A stretch of 64,000 nt of DNA from M3007 sp964550795 (GTDB lineage Bacteria > Bacteroidota > Bacteroidia > Chitinophagales > Saprospiraceae): the NCBI GenBank assembly GCA_964550795.1, contig CAZKBH010000027.1:1-64000 (forward strand). The letters are read 5' to 3'. The notes beneath the pieces were generated by a model. That model saw only the letters and a list, made by a program, of their open reading frames with translations. It was not told where the DNA came from and did no database searches. Positions 50,430-58,638 of this stretch are shown piece after piece (the first letter of the stretch is position 1; each line of letters opens with the position of its first letter). A program made the translations under genes and the position numbers.

Positions 50430-50437
50430 TATCTTTG
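50430..50437 (+). promoter_or_regulatory. Promoter -7 element of yigZ
   Basis: TATCTTTG is an exact TAnnTTTG match and ends five bases before the GTG start codon at 50443. The mRNA would be leaderless or nearly so. Upstream, 50340-50425 holds two loose copies of AATCATAGTYCAGACAA. Confidence 0.6.
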
Positions 50438-50442
50438 CCCCC

Positions 50443-51090
50443 GTGACCGACGCATACAAAACCATCGCCGCGCCCAGCACTGGCGAATTCAAAGACCGGG
50501 GGAGTAAATTCATCGCCTACGCATGGCCTGTGCGCAGCGAATCCGAAGCCCAGGAACACCTGGAAAATCTCAAAAAAGAACATTTTAAAGCACGGCACCA
50601 TTGCTTCGCCTGGCGTTTTGAGCCAGACGGCAGCCGTTTCCGCTCCAACGACGACGGCGAACCCAGCGGCACGGCAGGGCGACCCATTTTAGGTCAAATT
50701 GATTCATTTTCACTCACTTATATAGTGGTGGTAGTCGTGCGATATTTTGGCGGAACCCTGCTCGGCACCTCAGGACTCATCCATGCCTACCGCGAAGCCG
50801 CCGCCGAAGCCCTGCGCAACGCCGAGATCATCGAATGCCTCGTGAAGGATCATTACCTGCTGGATTTCGATTACGCACTCATGCCTGACGTCATGAACGC
50901 GGTAAAAAAGCTCGAACTCGAAGTGCTTCGGCAAACATTCGAGGAGCGTGGAGTTATTGAAATCGGCATTCGCCAAAGTGAAACAGCCGCCACCCTTTTG
51001 CGCTTCAAAGCCCAGCTCTGGAAAGTTAGTGAGGAAGAAGCCGCCGGAGTGGACTGGCCATCAGGACTGGTGGTTACGGCTAACCCATAG
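50443..51090 (+). CDS. yigZ: YigZ/IMPACT-family protein
   Basis: A 215-residue protein with the UPF0029/Impact N-terminal domain. ARHHCFAWRFEPDGSRFRSN near residue 48 and DDGEPSGTAGRPILGQI are the family signature, and VVVVRYFGGTLLGTSGLIHA near 98 follows. The C-terminal domain (about 145-205) is the DUF1949 ferredoxin-like fold. Its role is unclear; eukaryotic IMPACT regulates translation through GCN2. The start is GTG at 50443, directly after a consensus promoter. Confidence 0.93.
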   Translation: MTDAYKTIAAPSTGEFKDRGSKFIAYAWPVRSESEAQEHLENLKKEHFKARHHCFAWRFEPDGSRFRSNDDGEPSGTAGRPILGQIDSFSLTYIVVVVVRYFGGTLLGTSGLIHAYREAAAEALRNAEIIECLVKDHYLLDFDYALMPDVMNAVKKLELEVLRQTFEERGVIEIGIRQSETAATLLRFKAQLWKVSEEEAAGVDWPSGLVVTANP

Positions 51091-51113
51091 TGGCTTTGCA
51101 AGGCATTGGTTGT

Positions 51114-51172
51114 CAATCGAATCAATCGGCCTAATCGTCTCAATCGAATCAATCGTCCAATCGAATCAATCG
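51114..51172. repeat. Three copies of CAATCGAATCAATCG
   Basis: CAATCGAATCAATCG at 51114-51128, 51141-51155 and 51158-51172. The last abuts the left arm of the 35-bp inverted repeat. The reverse-complement core occurs twice at 40503-40542. Confidence 0.9.
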
Positions 51173-51337
51173 CCTAGTGCCGCATCCACCGAATGGCTAG
51201 TGAATTGGCCTGGTAGATTTTTTGTTCTTCAAGGCTTGAGGAGGGCGCAATGCGGGACATTTTAACCGACGAAGAACGCAGAAGAACGGAAAATATAACC
51301 GTCAATTCACTAGCCATTCGGTGGATGCGGCACTAGG
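51173..51337. repeat. 35-bp perfect inverted repeat flanking 95 bp
   Basis: Left arm 51173-51207 (begins CCTAGTGCCGCATCCACCGA) and right arm 51303-51337, its exact complement, flank 95 bp. The interior contains GAAGAACGCAGAAGAACGGA at about 51270. The right arm extends over the stop codon of the BatA-like gene (51333-51335). No target-site duplication is visible. Confidence 0.9.
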
Positions 51338-52307
51338 GTGTAATGGCGCGAAAAACACCCCAAATAGCCACAATTTCTATCAAAATCAGCAACACCGCAG
51401 CGCCTATAAACCAATGGAAATAATCCGTGGTACGCCGTACAGTACTGATTTCAATTTTGGTTTTTTCCAGGCGATCAATCTCGGCATAAATGGCCTCCAA
51501 ATCGCGCTCGGAAAAAGCGCGGTAGAATTTCCCGCCCGTCTCAGCCGCTATTTCCTCCAATAATTGGGTGTCAAACCGCATGAATCGTGGGGCATAAGCG
51601 TAAGAGCCATTCGGGTTTCGTTGTGCTGGCGACATGACCACACCTTCCGTGCCAATCCCAACGGTGTAAACCCGAATCCCGAGGGTTTTAGCAATCTCCG
51701 CGGCCTTCAGTGGCGCGATGTAACCCGCATTGTTCTCTCCATCCGTCAGCAGCACCACAATTTTACTGCGCGAGGGACTGTCTTTCAAGCGGTTAACGGC
51801 AGTTGCCAGGCCCATGCCCACGGCCGTGCCGTCTTCCAGGCGACCCACCGCGAGTTCATTGATAAACGTTTGCACCACCCGCCGATCCGTGGTTAGCGGA
51901 CACTGGGTGAAGGCTTCTGCACTGAAAGCCACCAGCCCTATACGATCGTGCGGGCGTTTGGAGACAAAATCTGCAGCAACCCGTTTGGCCACCGATAGCC
52001 GGTCAGGATCGAAGTCGCGACTCAGCATAGAAGGAGAAATATCCATGCTCAGCACAATGTCGAGCGCGTCCGCCTTGATTTTTTCCTCCTCCCATTTGCG
52101 CTGTGGCCTCGCCATGGCAACAATCAACAGGGCCAAGGCAAACCAGCGCAACCAGGGAAGTTTTCCACGAATTTTGGTCCGAAGGCTATAGTCCGCCAAC
52201 TGGGTTTGTGGATGTGGCATCCGCAGGGCAAGCCCTTCCCGCCTGCGCCAGGTTAACCAGGCAAGGGGAAGAAATAGCAAGAGCCAAAGCGGATCAGCGA
52301 GTGTCAT
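51333..52307 (-). CDS. batA: VWA-domain membrane protein, BatA-like
   Basis: A 324-residue protein with a hydrophobic N-terminus (about residues 5-22), a second segment near 55-75, a VWA domain (about 85-280) with intact MIDAS motif DISPSM near 92 and DGENNAG near 190, and a C-terminal transmembrane segment (about 300-320). This is the BatA/BatB arrangement, linked to aerotolerance or stress in Bacteroides and to MoxR systems. The stop lies in the inverted-repeat arm. It overlaps the BatD-like gene by 14 bp. The symbol is by similarity. Confidence 0.85.
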   Translation of the reverse strand: MTLADPLWLLLFLPLAWLTWRRREGLALRMPHPQTQLADYSLRTKIRGKLPWLRWFALALLIVAMARPQRKWEEEKIKADALDIVLSMDISPSMLSRDFDPDRLSVAKRVAADFVSKRPHDRIGLVAFSAEAFTQCPLTTDRRVVQTFINELAVGRLEDGTAVGMGLATAVNRLKDSPSRSKIVVLLTDGENNAGYIAPLKAAEIAKTLGIRVYTVGIGTEGVVMSPAQRNPNGSYAYAPRFMRFDTQLLEEIAAETGGKFYRAFSERDLEAIYAEIDRLEKTKIEISTVRRTTDYFHWFIGAAVLLILIEIVAIWGVFRAITP

Positions 52308-53247
52308 GCGGCGCTTGTTCGGGGGTTTGGGGTTCGTTTAATTGGGTTTCCAAAATGATTTTTTTCGCAATTTCCATAGATGCTTCCTGGAAAGAGTCCG
52401 GGGGAATAATTTTGGCAAATTTGGCCAGGTCGGCCTGGGTTAAAACGGCTTGCAAGTCCCTTAAAAAATGTGCCGGGAAGGCACTTCCGGCCAAATGACT
52501 CAAAGTCTGCTCGGTGGTGGATTCCAGCGCTGGAATATGGAATTGGTTTTCCAAATATTCCCGGAGTACAAACGTCAGCTCGGCGTAATGTTCTTTCACA
52601 AAACCCTGTGTAATCCACTGTTTCTGAGCTAAAACATGGAGTTTTTTCAGCGCCAGCTCATGCGCCGGGATGGCAATGCTGCGGCTTAACATTTTGCTTT
52701 TTGCCTTGCGATTGGCCAGCCAGTACATCAACCCCAGCAATGCCAGCACACCCAAACCGCCCAATATCCAGGGCCAATAATCGGTCCAATGTGTAGCTTC
52801 CCGGTGAATGTCTTTGATGGGCGCCATATCGTTTAAATCGTCGGGCGAAGGCGTGGCCGTCACGACGAGCTGCAAGGGATTGGAATAAAGGGTGTCGCCA
52901 CTTTTGAGGGTAAAAAGAAGCACTGGAATTTCCAGAGAATCCTCGTCGAAGAACAGCGCAGTAATGGTTTTGTGCAAAAACTGCCCTTCCAAGCGCCAGG
53001 GACTTTTTGAAAGGATGTTTTGTTCCGGCAGCACATTTTCCCAAACCTCGAAGTGAATTGAATCCGGTGCGCCAACATTTGCAGGGAACCGCAGATGGAG
53101 CTGAAGCGGATTGCCGGTTTCTACCTGATTGCTATCGGCGCGCAACGCCACCTGTGCTACGGACTGGAATGTATTAAAGCAAAGTGCAAACACCACTGCG
53201 CTGCACAAAAGGCTTCGATTCAGACATTTTAAAGCATTTTTCCTCAT
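52294..53247 (-). CDS. BatD-like exported protein with one membrane helix
   Basis: A 317-residue protein: signal peptide (residues 1-30), an extracytoplasmic all-beta domain (about 30-150), a transmembrane helix near 165-185 (WPWILGGLGVLALLGLMYWL) and a cytoplasmic helical domain (about 190-310; KLHVLAQKQWITQGFVKEHY, FVLREYLENQF). The arrangement is that of BatD-like proteins, and the cytoplasmic domain resembles DUF4381. It overlaps the DUF58 gene at ATGA and the BatA gene by 14 bp, so the three are translated together. Confidence 0.78.
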   Translation of the reverse strand: MRKNALKCLNRSLLCSAVVFALCFNTFQSVAQVALRADSNQVETGNPLQLHLRFPANVGAPDSIHFEVWENVLPEQNILSKSPWRLEGQFLHKTITALFFDEDSLEIPVLLFTLKSGDTLYSNPLQLVVTATPSPDDLNDMAPIKDIHREATHWTDYWPWILGGLGVLALLGLMYWLANRKAKSKMLSRSIAIPAHELALKKLHVLAQKQWITQGFVKEHYAELTFVLREYLENQFHIPALESTTEQTLSHLAGSAFPAHFLRDLQAVLTQADLAKFAKIIPPDSFQEASMEIAKKIILETQLNEPQTPEQAPHDTR

Positions 53248-54110
53248 TTTTTGGCCCGTTTTTCAAAAAAATGAAGCAATGCCGAAGCATACGACTCGGA
53301 AGTTTGCAGGCTTAAAAAATCCGCACCTGCCCGGCGGAAAGCGGTAGCCGCATCGGTTTGTTTTTCATCAAAACGTTTGGTGTAAGCCCGGCGAAGTTGA
53401 GGATCGGACGTATCGAGCCAGGCGTGTTGGCCTGTTTCCGAATCCCGGGTGCGCAGCAGGCCCACATCGGGAATTTCTCGCTCACGTTGATCCCAGCTAT
53501 GGATACCTACGCAGTCATGGCGCTGCGCGAGGGTCCGGAGTGCCAGCTCGTAATCCTGCGACCAAAAATCGGACAAGACGAAGCATACACTCTTCTTTTT
53601 CAATACGTTTCGGGTAAATTGAATCGCAGCGGCAAGGTTGGTACCTCGTTCGCCGGGCTGAACATTGAGCAGTTCGCGGAGAATGCGCAAGGTGTTTTGG
53701 CGGCCTTTTTTCGGGGGGATGTACAACTCGGGTTGGTCGGAAAACAGCAGCAGCCCTACTTTGTCGTTGTTGGAATCAGCACTGAAAGCGAGCAGGGCAC
53801 AAATTTCGGTCAAAAGTTCCTGTTTCCATTGTCCGCTCAAGCCAAAAAAAGCAGAGCCACTCACATCCACCAGCAGCATCACCGTCAGTTCGCGTTCTTC
53901 CTCATACACTTTAATATGCGGTTCGCCGGTTCGAGCGGTTACATTCCAGTCAATATCCCGCACATCGTCGCCAAACTGATATTGGCGCACCTCGCTGAAC
54001 GACATGCCTCGCCCTTTGAAGGCGCTATGGTAACCGCCGGTAAAAAGGTTGCGTGTAAGCCGGCGTGTCTTGATCTCAATCTTACGGACTTTCTTGATCA
54101 GTTCTTCCAT
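53244..54110 (-). CDS. DUF58-domain protein
   Basis: A 288-residue cytoplasmic protein of the DUF58 family. RGMSFSEVRQYQFGDDVRDI near residue 33 and DWNVTARTGEPHIKVYEEER are the family signature. VMLLVDVSGSAFFGL near 75 has the MIDAS-like DVSGS of its VWA fold. DUF58 proteins partner with MoxR ATPases and Bat proteins. No moxR gene lies in the window, so its ATPase partner must be elsewhere. First of the Bat cluster, overlapping the BatD-like gene. Confidence 0.9.
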   Translation of the reverse strand: MEELIKKVRKIEIKTRRLTRNLFTGGYHSAFKGRGMSFSEVRQYQFGDDVRDIDWNVTARTGEPHIKVYEEERELTVMLLVDVSGSAFFGLSGQWKQELLTEICALLAFSADSNNDKVGLLLFSDQPELYIPPKKGRQNTLRILRELLNVQPGERGTNLAAAIQFTRNVLKKKSVCFVLSDFWSQDYELALRTLAQRHDCVGIHSWDQREREIPDVGLLRTRDSETGQHAWLDTSDPQLRRAYTKRFDEKQTDAATAFRRAGADFLSLQTSESYASALLHFFEKRAKK

Positions 54111-54173
54111 TTTACCCGCCGTAGCCTCGGCGAAGGAGGGTTTACCCGTAGCTTCAGCTATGGAGGGTTTACA

Positions 54174-54641
54174 CTATCTCAAAATCGTAGACGAATCTAT
54201 TCCACTATCTCCCGACACCAAGGTTTTCCCCTCTCTGGCCCAACTGTAAATACCGCCAGCCAATTCATAGGTCCTTTTAAAGCCCAACTGCTTCATTGTC
54301 TGCGCCGCTTGAAGGCTGCGCGTACCGTCGGTGTCGTACACAATGACAGGATTATCAACCCCAAGTCGCACGATGCGCTGTGCAAAATCCGGTGCGTTGA
54401 GGTCGCAGTTAATGGAACGGTAAATATGACTCGTGCGGAATTCCAATTCAGAACGAACATCAACGATGGGAATGTTGGGATCTATTTTCCGCAGGGAGTC
54501 AATTTCCAAGGGCCAAACGCGCAGAATGGAGGAGTCTTGGAGGCTCCCGGCCAGCCCCTCCATTTTTGGGGTAGCGGGTTGATTTTGACAAGAAAAAAGA
54601 AACAAAGCTACTACGATGGTGGCAAAAAGCGAGGTGCGCAT
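54174..54641 (-). CDS. Rhodanese-like lipoprotein without catalytic Cys
   Basis: A 155-residue lipoprotein. From the ATG at 54641 a short signal is followed by lipobox LFLFSC (Cys near residue 18). The rhodanese-like domain starts with PIVDVRSELEFRTSHI near 61. The active-site loop reads VIVYDTDGTRSLQAAQTM near 101: Asp stands where sulfurtransferases have Cys (YCxxGxRS). It is therefore probably a binding or structural rhodanese fold. It lies 31 bp beyond the ricT stop and 63 bp before the Bat cluster, on the same strand. Confidence 0.82.
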   Translation of the reverse strand: MRTSLFATIVVALFLFSCQNQPATPKMEGLAGSLQDSSILRVWPLEIDSLRKIDPNIPIVDVRSELEFRTSHIYRSINCDLNAPDFAQRIVRLGVDNPVIVYDTDGTRSLQAAQTMKQLGFKRTYELAGGIYSWAREGKTLVSGDSGIDSSTILR

Positions 54642-54672
54642 GATGAACAGATGAAGTACAATTGGTAAACGT

Positions 54673-56103
54673 TTAATTTTTATCTCCTTTGTTTTCGTCG
54701 CGAGGTTTGCCGCCGTTGCCGTCGTTTGGCCGAGGCCCCTGGTTTCTATTGGGGTTCGGTGGACGGTTTTCCTGCTTCGGGCGCTCACCCTGGCGTTGCT
54801 CCGGCCGGTTGCTTTGCGGCGGCCGATTTCCAGCTCCCTGGTTTCCGCCATTGCTCGGACGATCATGGCGACGGGGCGGCGGGCCTTGCCGACGACCCTG
54901 TTCTGCATCATTCTGCGAGGCTTTTTCGACCGCTGCCGCAGCAGATTGGGAGCGGTCGCGGCTTTTATTTCGGTTCTTTTTGCGCTTGTTGCGCTTTTCC
55001 ATGGGCAGCTGGATGACGTCGTGCACATTTTCAAAGTCCGGAACAGCTTCCTCCGGTTCTTCTGGCTCAGTACTCGGTGCCATCGCAAGAATATCCTCCA
55101 GACTTGCTGGTAATTTGCCCGATTTAATCAAATCAATGGCTTCCCAAATTTGGTCCACATGAATTGCGTAGAACTTGCCCCGATCCTCCGCGTACGTGTA
55201 AAACATGAGCCGTTTGAACACGTCCGTTTTGATCAAAATTGCCAGACCGGCCTGTGTTTTTAGGCGTTCGGCACGATCCGGAAAATCCTCAAGGGCGTCA
55301 ATATAGGTGTCTAGTTCGTAGTTCAGGCAACATTTCAGGCGACCACACATGCCAGAAAGTTTGGTCTGGTTGATCGCGAGGTTTTGGTAACGGGCCGCAG
55401 CCGTGTTTACACTTTTAAACTCTGTAAGCCAGGTTGAACAGCAAAGTTCGCGGCCACAGTTGCCCAGGCCACCAATGCGGGCAGACTCCTGGCGGGCACC
55501 GATTTGGCGCATTTCCACCTTCACCTTGAAATCGCGGGCGTAGTGCCGGATGAGTTCACGGAAGTCAACCCGACCATCAGCGGTATAAAAAAAGGTGCAT
55601 TTTCGGCCGTCGCCCTGGAATTCCACGTCGCCGATTTTCATGTTCAAATTCAGGGTGCGCGCAATGGCCCGTGCATGAATCAGGATATCGCGTTCTTCTT
55701 TGCGCACTTCATCGAGGCGTTCCAGGTCGCGTTCGTGGGCTTTGCGCACCACCTGACCGAGCCGGGCATCCTGACGCACGCGCTTGCGTTTCATCTGAAG
55801 GCGCACGAGTTCGCCCGTAAGCGTGACGGTTCCAACATCAAAGCCGCCGCCGGTGGCCTCCACCACCACCCAATCGCCTGTAGTGGCACGGGTATGGGGT
55901 GGATTTTTAAAAAATTCTTTGCGTGAACCGTTTTTGAAACTGACCTCAACGGCATCAAAAGGGCGCGGGTCTGCGATCCCTTGGGCCGTTATCCAGTCGT
56001 ATGTGTTGTGGCGATTACATCCGCCTGTGGCACAGCCGCCGTTTGATTTGCAGCCTTTTGCGCTATCTTTTCCTGTAGAACAGGAGCATCCGATACATCC
56101 CAT
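54673..56103 (-). CDS. ricT: RicT/PSP1-domain protein with long disordered tail
   Basis: A 476-residue protein. The N-terminus is Cys-rich (GCIGCSCSTGKDSAKG and GGCATGGC) and could bind a metal cluster. The PSP1 domain follows (about residues 45-290), with RQIGARQESARIGGLGNCGR and SGMCGRLKCCLNYE near 230-245, the conserved RicT motifs. The C-terminal 120 residues are low-complexity, rich in Asn, Arg, Pro, Gln and Gly (QGPPPRRHDRPSNGGNQGAG). In Bacillus RicT is part of a Y-complex that acts with RNase Y; rny is elsewhere in this window. The gene lies between holB and the lipoprotein. Confidence 0.88.
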   Translation of the reverse strand: MGCIGCSCSTGKDSAKGCKSNGGCATGGCNRHNTYDWITAQGIADPRPFDAVEVSFKNGSRKEFFKNPPHTRATTGDWVVVEATGGGFDVGTVTLTGELVRLQMKRKRVRQDARLGQVVRKAHERDLERLDEVRKEERDILIHARAIARTLNLNMKIGDVEFQGDGRKCTFFYTADGRVDFRELIRHYARDFKVKVEMRQIGARQESARIGGLGNCGRELCCSTWLTEFKSVNTAAARYQNLAINQTKLSGMCGRLKCCLNYELDTYIDALEDFPDRAERLKTQAGLAILIKTDVFKRLMFYTYAEDRGKFYAIHVDQIWEAIDLIKSGKLPASLEDILAMAPSTEPEEPEEAVPDFENVHDVIQLPMEKRNKRKKNRNKSRDRSQSAAAAVEKASQNDAEQGRRQGPPPRRHDRPSNGGNQGAGNRPPQSNRPEQRQGERPKQENRPPNPNRNQGPRPNDGNGGKPRDENKGDKN

Positions 56104-56354
56104 GTTTATTTGGAAGCCAAAGACGGTTGTTGAACCGATTCTGACTGTGATTTTTGCGACCTCGTTTTAAACGAGATTGGTTTGATAAATGAAGGTGCGG
56201 GATAAAATTCCACACCCGGTTCGGGTTTGAGTGCGAAGTTTAGATGGACCAGCCAACCTGCACTCCGGGAGCAAAAGTAACACGGGAAAAGCCAGATTTA
56301 CCAAATTTTCAAAAAGTTCTCACTTCTGCGCAGCGAAGGCATTCGGTTTTACCC

Positions 56355-56621
56355 TCAAGTGAGGATTAAAAGCAGGCCAATACACAAACAAATCAGGATC
56401 GTAATGGCAAAATACCGTTGCAACTCGGGCTTGAAAAGCCGCATCACGCCGCCAATGAGTATGCTCGGGAGGGCCATGCCCAAAAAGACTGCACCCACCA
56501 CTTTTTGCGTGATTTTGCCGTCGTTGAACTGATACGCTACGGCATATTCTCCGATCCCGACAAGTACCGTAAGTCCGAGTACCAGGACAAATTTATTCCA
56601 GGAAAAACTGTGGGTTTCCAT
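56355..56621 (-). CDS. Small membrane protein, 88 residues
   Basis: An 88-residue protein with three hydrophobic segments (about residues 10-30, 42-60 and 70-88: FVLVLGLTVLVGIGEYAVAY, VVGAVFLGMALPSILIGGVM, YFAITILICLCIGLLLILT). No family is recognised. The gene starts three bases after the holB stop and points the same way, so it is in the holB operon. Confidence 0.6.
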   Translation of the reverse strand: METHSFSWNKFVLVLGLTVLVGIGEYAVAYQFNDGKITQKVVGAVFLGMALPSILIGGVMRLFKPELQRYFAITILICLCIGLLLILT

Positions 56622-56624
56622 GGC

Positions 56625-57866
56625 TCAATTTGGACTGGGTGTTTTCATGATTTTATGCATTTTGATGGAGGTATCCAGGAAAAGAATCTTCGGGTTTGCG
56701 TTGCGTTCGATGTAATAAATATTGTCGTTCAGCAAGCCAACAATTTGTGCAATCTTCTCAAAATCAAGCACTTTCGCCATGTTTTGAGCCGTAGCCAGTT
56801 CTTCCGGGCGCAGCCGCATGGTTGGGCTTCCGGTACTTACCAGGGAGAGCATTTCGCGCAAAAAATGCAACCCGTAATGCAGGAATTGTTTCTGGTTTTC
56901 GCGGCCAAGTTTGGCAAATTCTTCTGTCCAGCGAACCATTTCCACCGCATGTCCGCGCCAACATTTGCGCAGCCAATCGAGTAACAATTTGGCATCATCG
57001 GCGATGGGCGCATCGGCGGCAGCTAGGGCGGCCCCATAATCTCCGCCGCTCAAAAAAGCAATCTGACGCGCGCGCGCAGCATCAAGTCCACGATGTTGCA
57101 CCAATCCCTCAGCGACTTCCTCGTCGGAAAGTGGGTCGAGTTTGACCAATTGGCAACGGGAAAGAATAGTGTTCAAAATCAGATCCTGATTTTCTGCCAC
57201 CAGCAGAAATATAGTCTCTTCCGGTGGCTCTTCGATGAGCTTGAGCAGCCGATTTCCTTCTTTCCCAAGGTATTCGGGCAGCCACATCAGCAAAATTTTA
57301 TAGCGGCCCTCAAAAGCTTTCAGGCTTAGTTTTTTGAGGATGGCGTTGCACTCTTCTTTGTTGATATTGCCCTGTTTGTTGTCCGCACCCAGCCGTTGCA
57401 ACCAGGTATTGACATCTGCATAGGGGGTTTCGGACAAAAACATGCGCCAGTCTTTCAAAAAATCCGTGCTAACGGCATTGGTCCCAACCGTCGGGAAAGA
57501 AAAGTGAATGTCGGGGTGGGTGTATTGCGCTGCTTTCCGGCAGGCGGAACAGGTGCCGCAGGGCTGGAAATTGGGGGTTGGTGATTGGTGGAGTGGTGGA
57601 GTGGTGATTGGTGGATTGGTGGACTGGGGACTGGTGATTGGTGAATTGGTGATTGGCGAGTCTGATTCAAACAATCCTGGCGAAGCTTCTTGGGAGGTAC
57701 TGTTATTATATTGTTCGCACTGCAGCAGCTGGGCAAAAGCCGTAGCCAGGGCCAGTCCTCCGCCGCCCGTTGGCGAAAGAAAAAGCAGGGCATGAGGCAC
57801 GCGCTCGCTTGCGGCGAGGGATGCCAGAAAATCTTTGGTGCGTTGTTGGCCGATCATGTTTTGCAT
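56625..57866 (-). CDS. holB: DNA polymerase III delta' subunit with low-complexity insert
   Basis: A 413-residue clamp-loader subunit. IGQQRTKDFLASLAASERVP near residue 5 and HALLFLSPTGGGGLALATAF near 26 form the AAA+ start; the Walker A lysine is absent, which is usual for non-catalytic delta'. The zinc module CGTCSACRKA follows near residue 99. Between them, about residues 60-96, is a Ser/Thr/Pro/Ile-rich insert (PITNSPIT, PPITTPPL) that relatives lack. The AAA+ core continues with IKILLMWLPEYLGKEGNRLL-like helices. The start could also be the ATG at 57857, three codons in. Confidence 0.9.
   Translation of the reverse strand: MQNMIGQQRTKDFLASLAASERVPHALLFLSPTGGGGLALATAFAQLLQCEQYNNSTSQEASPGLFESDSPITNSPITSPQSTNPPITTPPLHQSPTPNFQPCGTCSACRKAAQYTHPDIHFSFPTVGTNAVSTDFLKDWRMFLSETPYADVNTWLQRLGADNKQGNINKEECNAILKKLSLKAFEGRYKILLMWLPEYLGKEGNRLLKLIEEPPEETIFLLVAENQDLILNTILSRCQLVKLDPLSDEEVAEGLVQHRGLDAARARQIAFLSGGDYGAALAAADAPIADDAKLLLDWLRKCWRGHAVEMVRWTEEFAKLGRENQKQFLHYGLHFLREMLSLVSTGSPTMRLRPEELATAQNMAKVLDFEKIAQIVGLLNDNIYYIERNANPKILFLDTSIKMHKIMKTPSPN
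57568..57680. repeat. Degenerate GGTGATTGGTG-type repeat inside holB
   Basis: On the plus strand this coding stretch is made of short, related words such as GGTGATTGGTGGAGTGGTGG, GGTGATTGGTGGATTGGTGG and GGTGATTGGTGAATTGGTG. On the coding strand they give the Pro/Ile/Thr-rich insert of HolB. Confidence 0.8.
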
Positions 57867-57983
57867 CGTTTTGGGCGTAAAATGCGTTTTTCGCCTTAAA
57901 TTAAGCGATCATCAAACGGCGCACAAGGTACGCGCTTGAGGCCTTGCTTTACAAAAACACGCCTCGAAAAACCCGGGGAGCTG

Positions 57984-57991
57984 TAAGTTTG
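57984..57991 (+). promoter_or_regulatory. Promoter -7 element before the gene at 58016
   Basis: TAAGTTTG is an exact TAnnTTTG match 24 bases before the ATG at 58016. No -33 TTTG at 19-23 bases is seen. Confidence 0.5.
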
Positions 57992-58015
57992 CCCATCAAA
58001 ATTCAATAACAAGAT

Positions 58016-58543
58016 ATGGAACTACTGGGTATCGGATCTCGCGTCAAACACCCCGCGTATGGCGACGGGGCAATCATCCGCCTCCATGTGGCGGCTTACG
58101 AAGTTTGTTTTATGCAATTTGGCCTCAAGTTGGTCGGTAAAGACTACAACAGTTGGCAGGTAGTGGAGCGCATCGCCCCGGAAGAAGCGGTGTCGTTTAC
58201 AGAAGCGGAGGAATCGCTCGTGCGCATCTTACGCGCCTGGTCTGGGGTGAGCCTGGAAACCGTTCCCCTCGGGGATCGCTGGAAAAACGGCAAAATGATC
58301 CTGCAAGCCGACGGCGTTCAGCCCAAAGAGCTGCCCATTGACACGTTTTTTCACAAAATTGTGATGATGCGCGACCGGCTCCGGGTGCTGGAACAGGGCA
58401 TCAACGCCCACAAAAAACTGAGCGACGAAGACAAGGTGAATCTCCAGCAGTACATCACACGCTGTTATGGGAGCATGACCACCTTCAATGTCTTGTTCAA
58501 AAACAAGGAAGATTATTTTGTGGGTGATAGCGGGAAGGACTAA
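58016..58543 (+). CDS. Conserved hypothetical protein with Tudor-like N-terminus
   Basis: A 175-residue cytoplasmic protein. The start MELLGIGSRVKHPAYGDGAI resembles the Tudor-like module (GxRVxHPxFGxGxV) found at the C-terminus of UvrD/PcrA helicases and in other nucleic-acid or RNA-polymerase-binding proteins. The rest is helical (HKKLSDEDKVNLQQYITRC). I do not recognise its exact family, and its role is unknown. The promoter is at 57984-57991. It is separate from trxB, which has its own promoter. Confidence 0.65.
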   Translation: MELLGIGSRVKHPAYGDGAIIRLHVAAYEVCFMQFGLKLVGKDYNSWQVVERIAPEEAVSFTEAEESLVRILRAWSGVSLETVPLGDRWKNGKMILQADGVQPKELPIDTFFHKIVMMRDRLRVLEQGINAHKKLSDEDKVNLQQYITRCYGSMTTFNVLFKNKEDYFVGDSGKD

Positions 58544-58617
58544 AAAGTCCTCCTAAAGACATTTGAATCCGTGGCAATCTAACAATACCAACCCTTTTGG
58601 GAATATCCTGTTGAGGC

Positions 58618-58629
58618 TTGCTACATTTG
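58618..58629 (+). promoter_or_regulatory. Promoter of trxB, TTGCTAnnTTTG
   Basis: TTGC and TACATTTG (58622-58629), an exact -7 match; a TTTG at 58596-58599 lies 22 bases upstream. It ends nine bases before the ATG at 58639, so the leader is only a few bases. Confidence 0.7.
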
Positions 58630-58638
58630 CAGCAAATT

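Noticed and set aside
53358..54668. 436-residue plus-strand open frame
   Set aside because: Antisense to the DUF58 and lipoprotein genes, which have clear family motifs; this frame has none.
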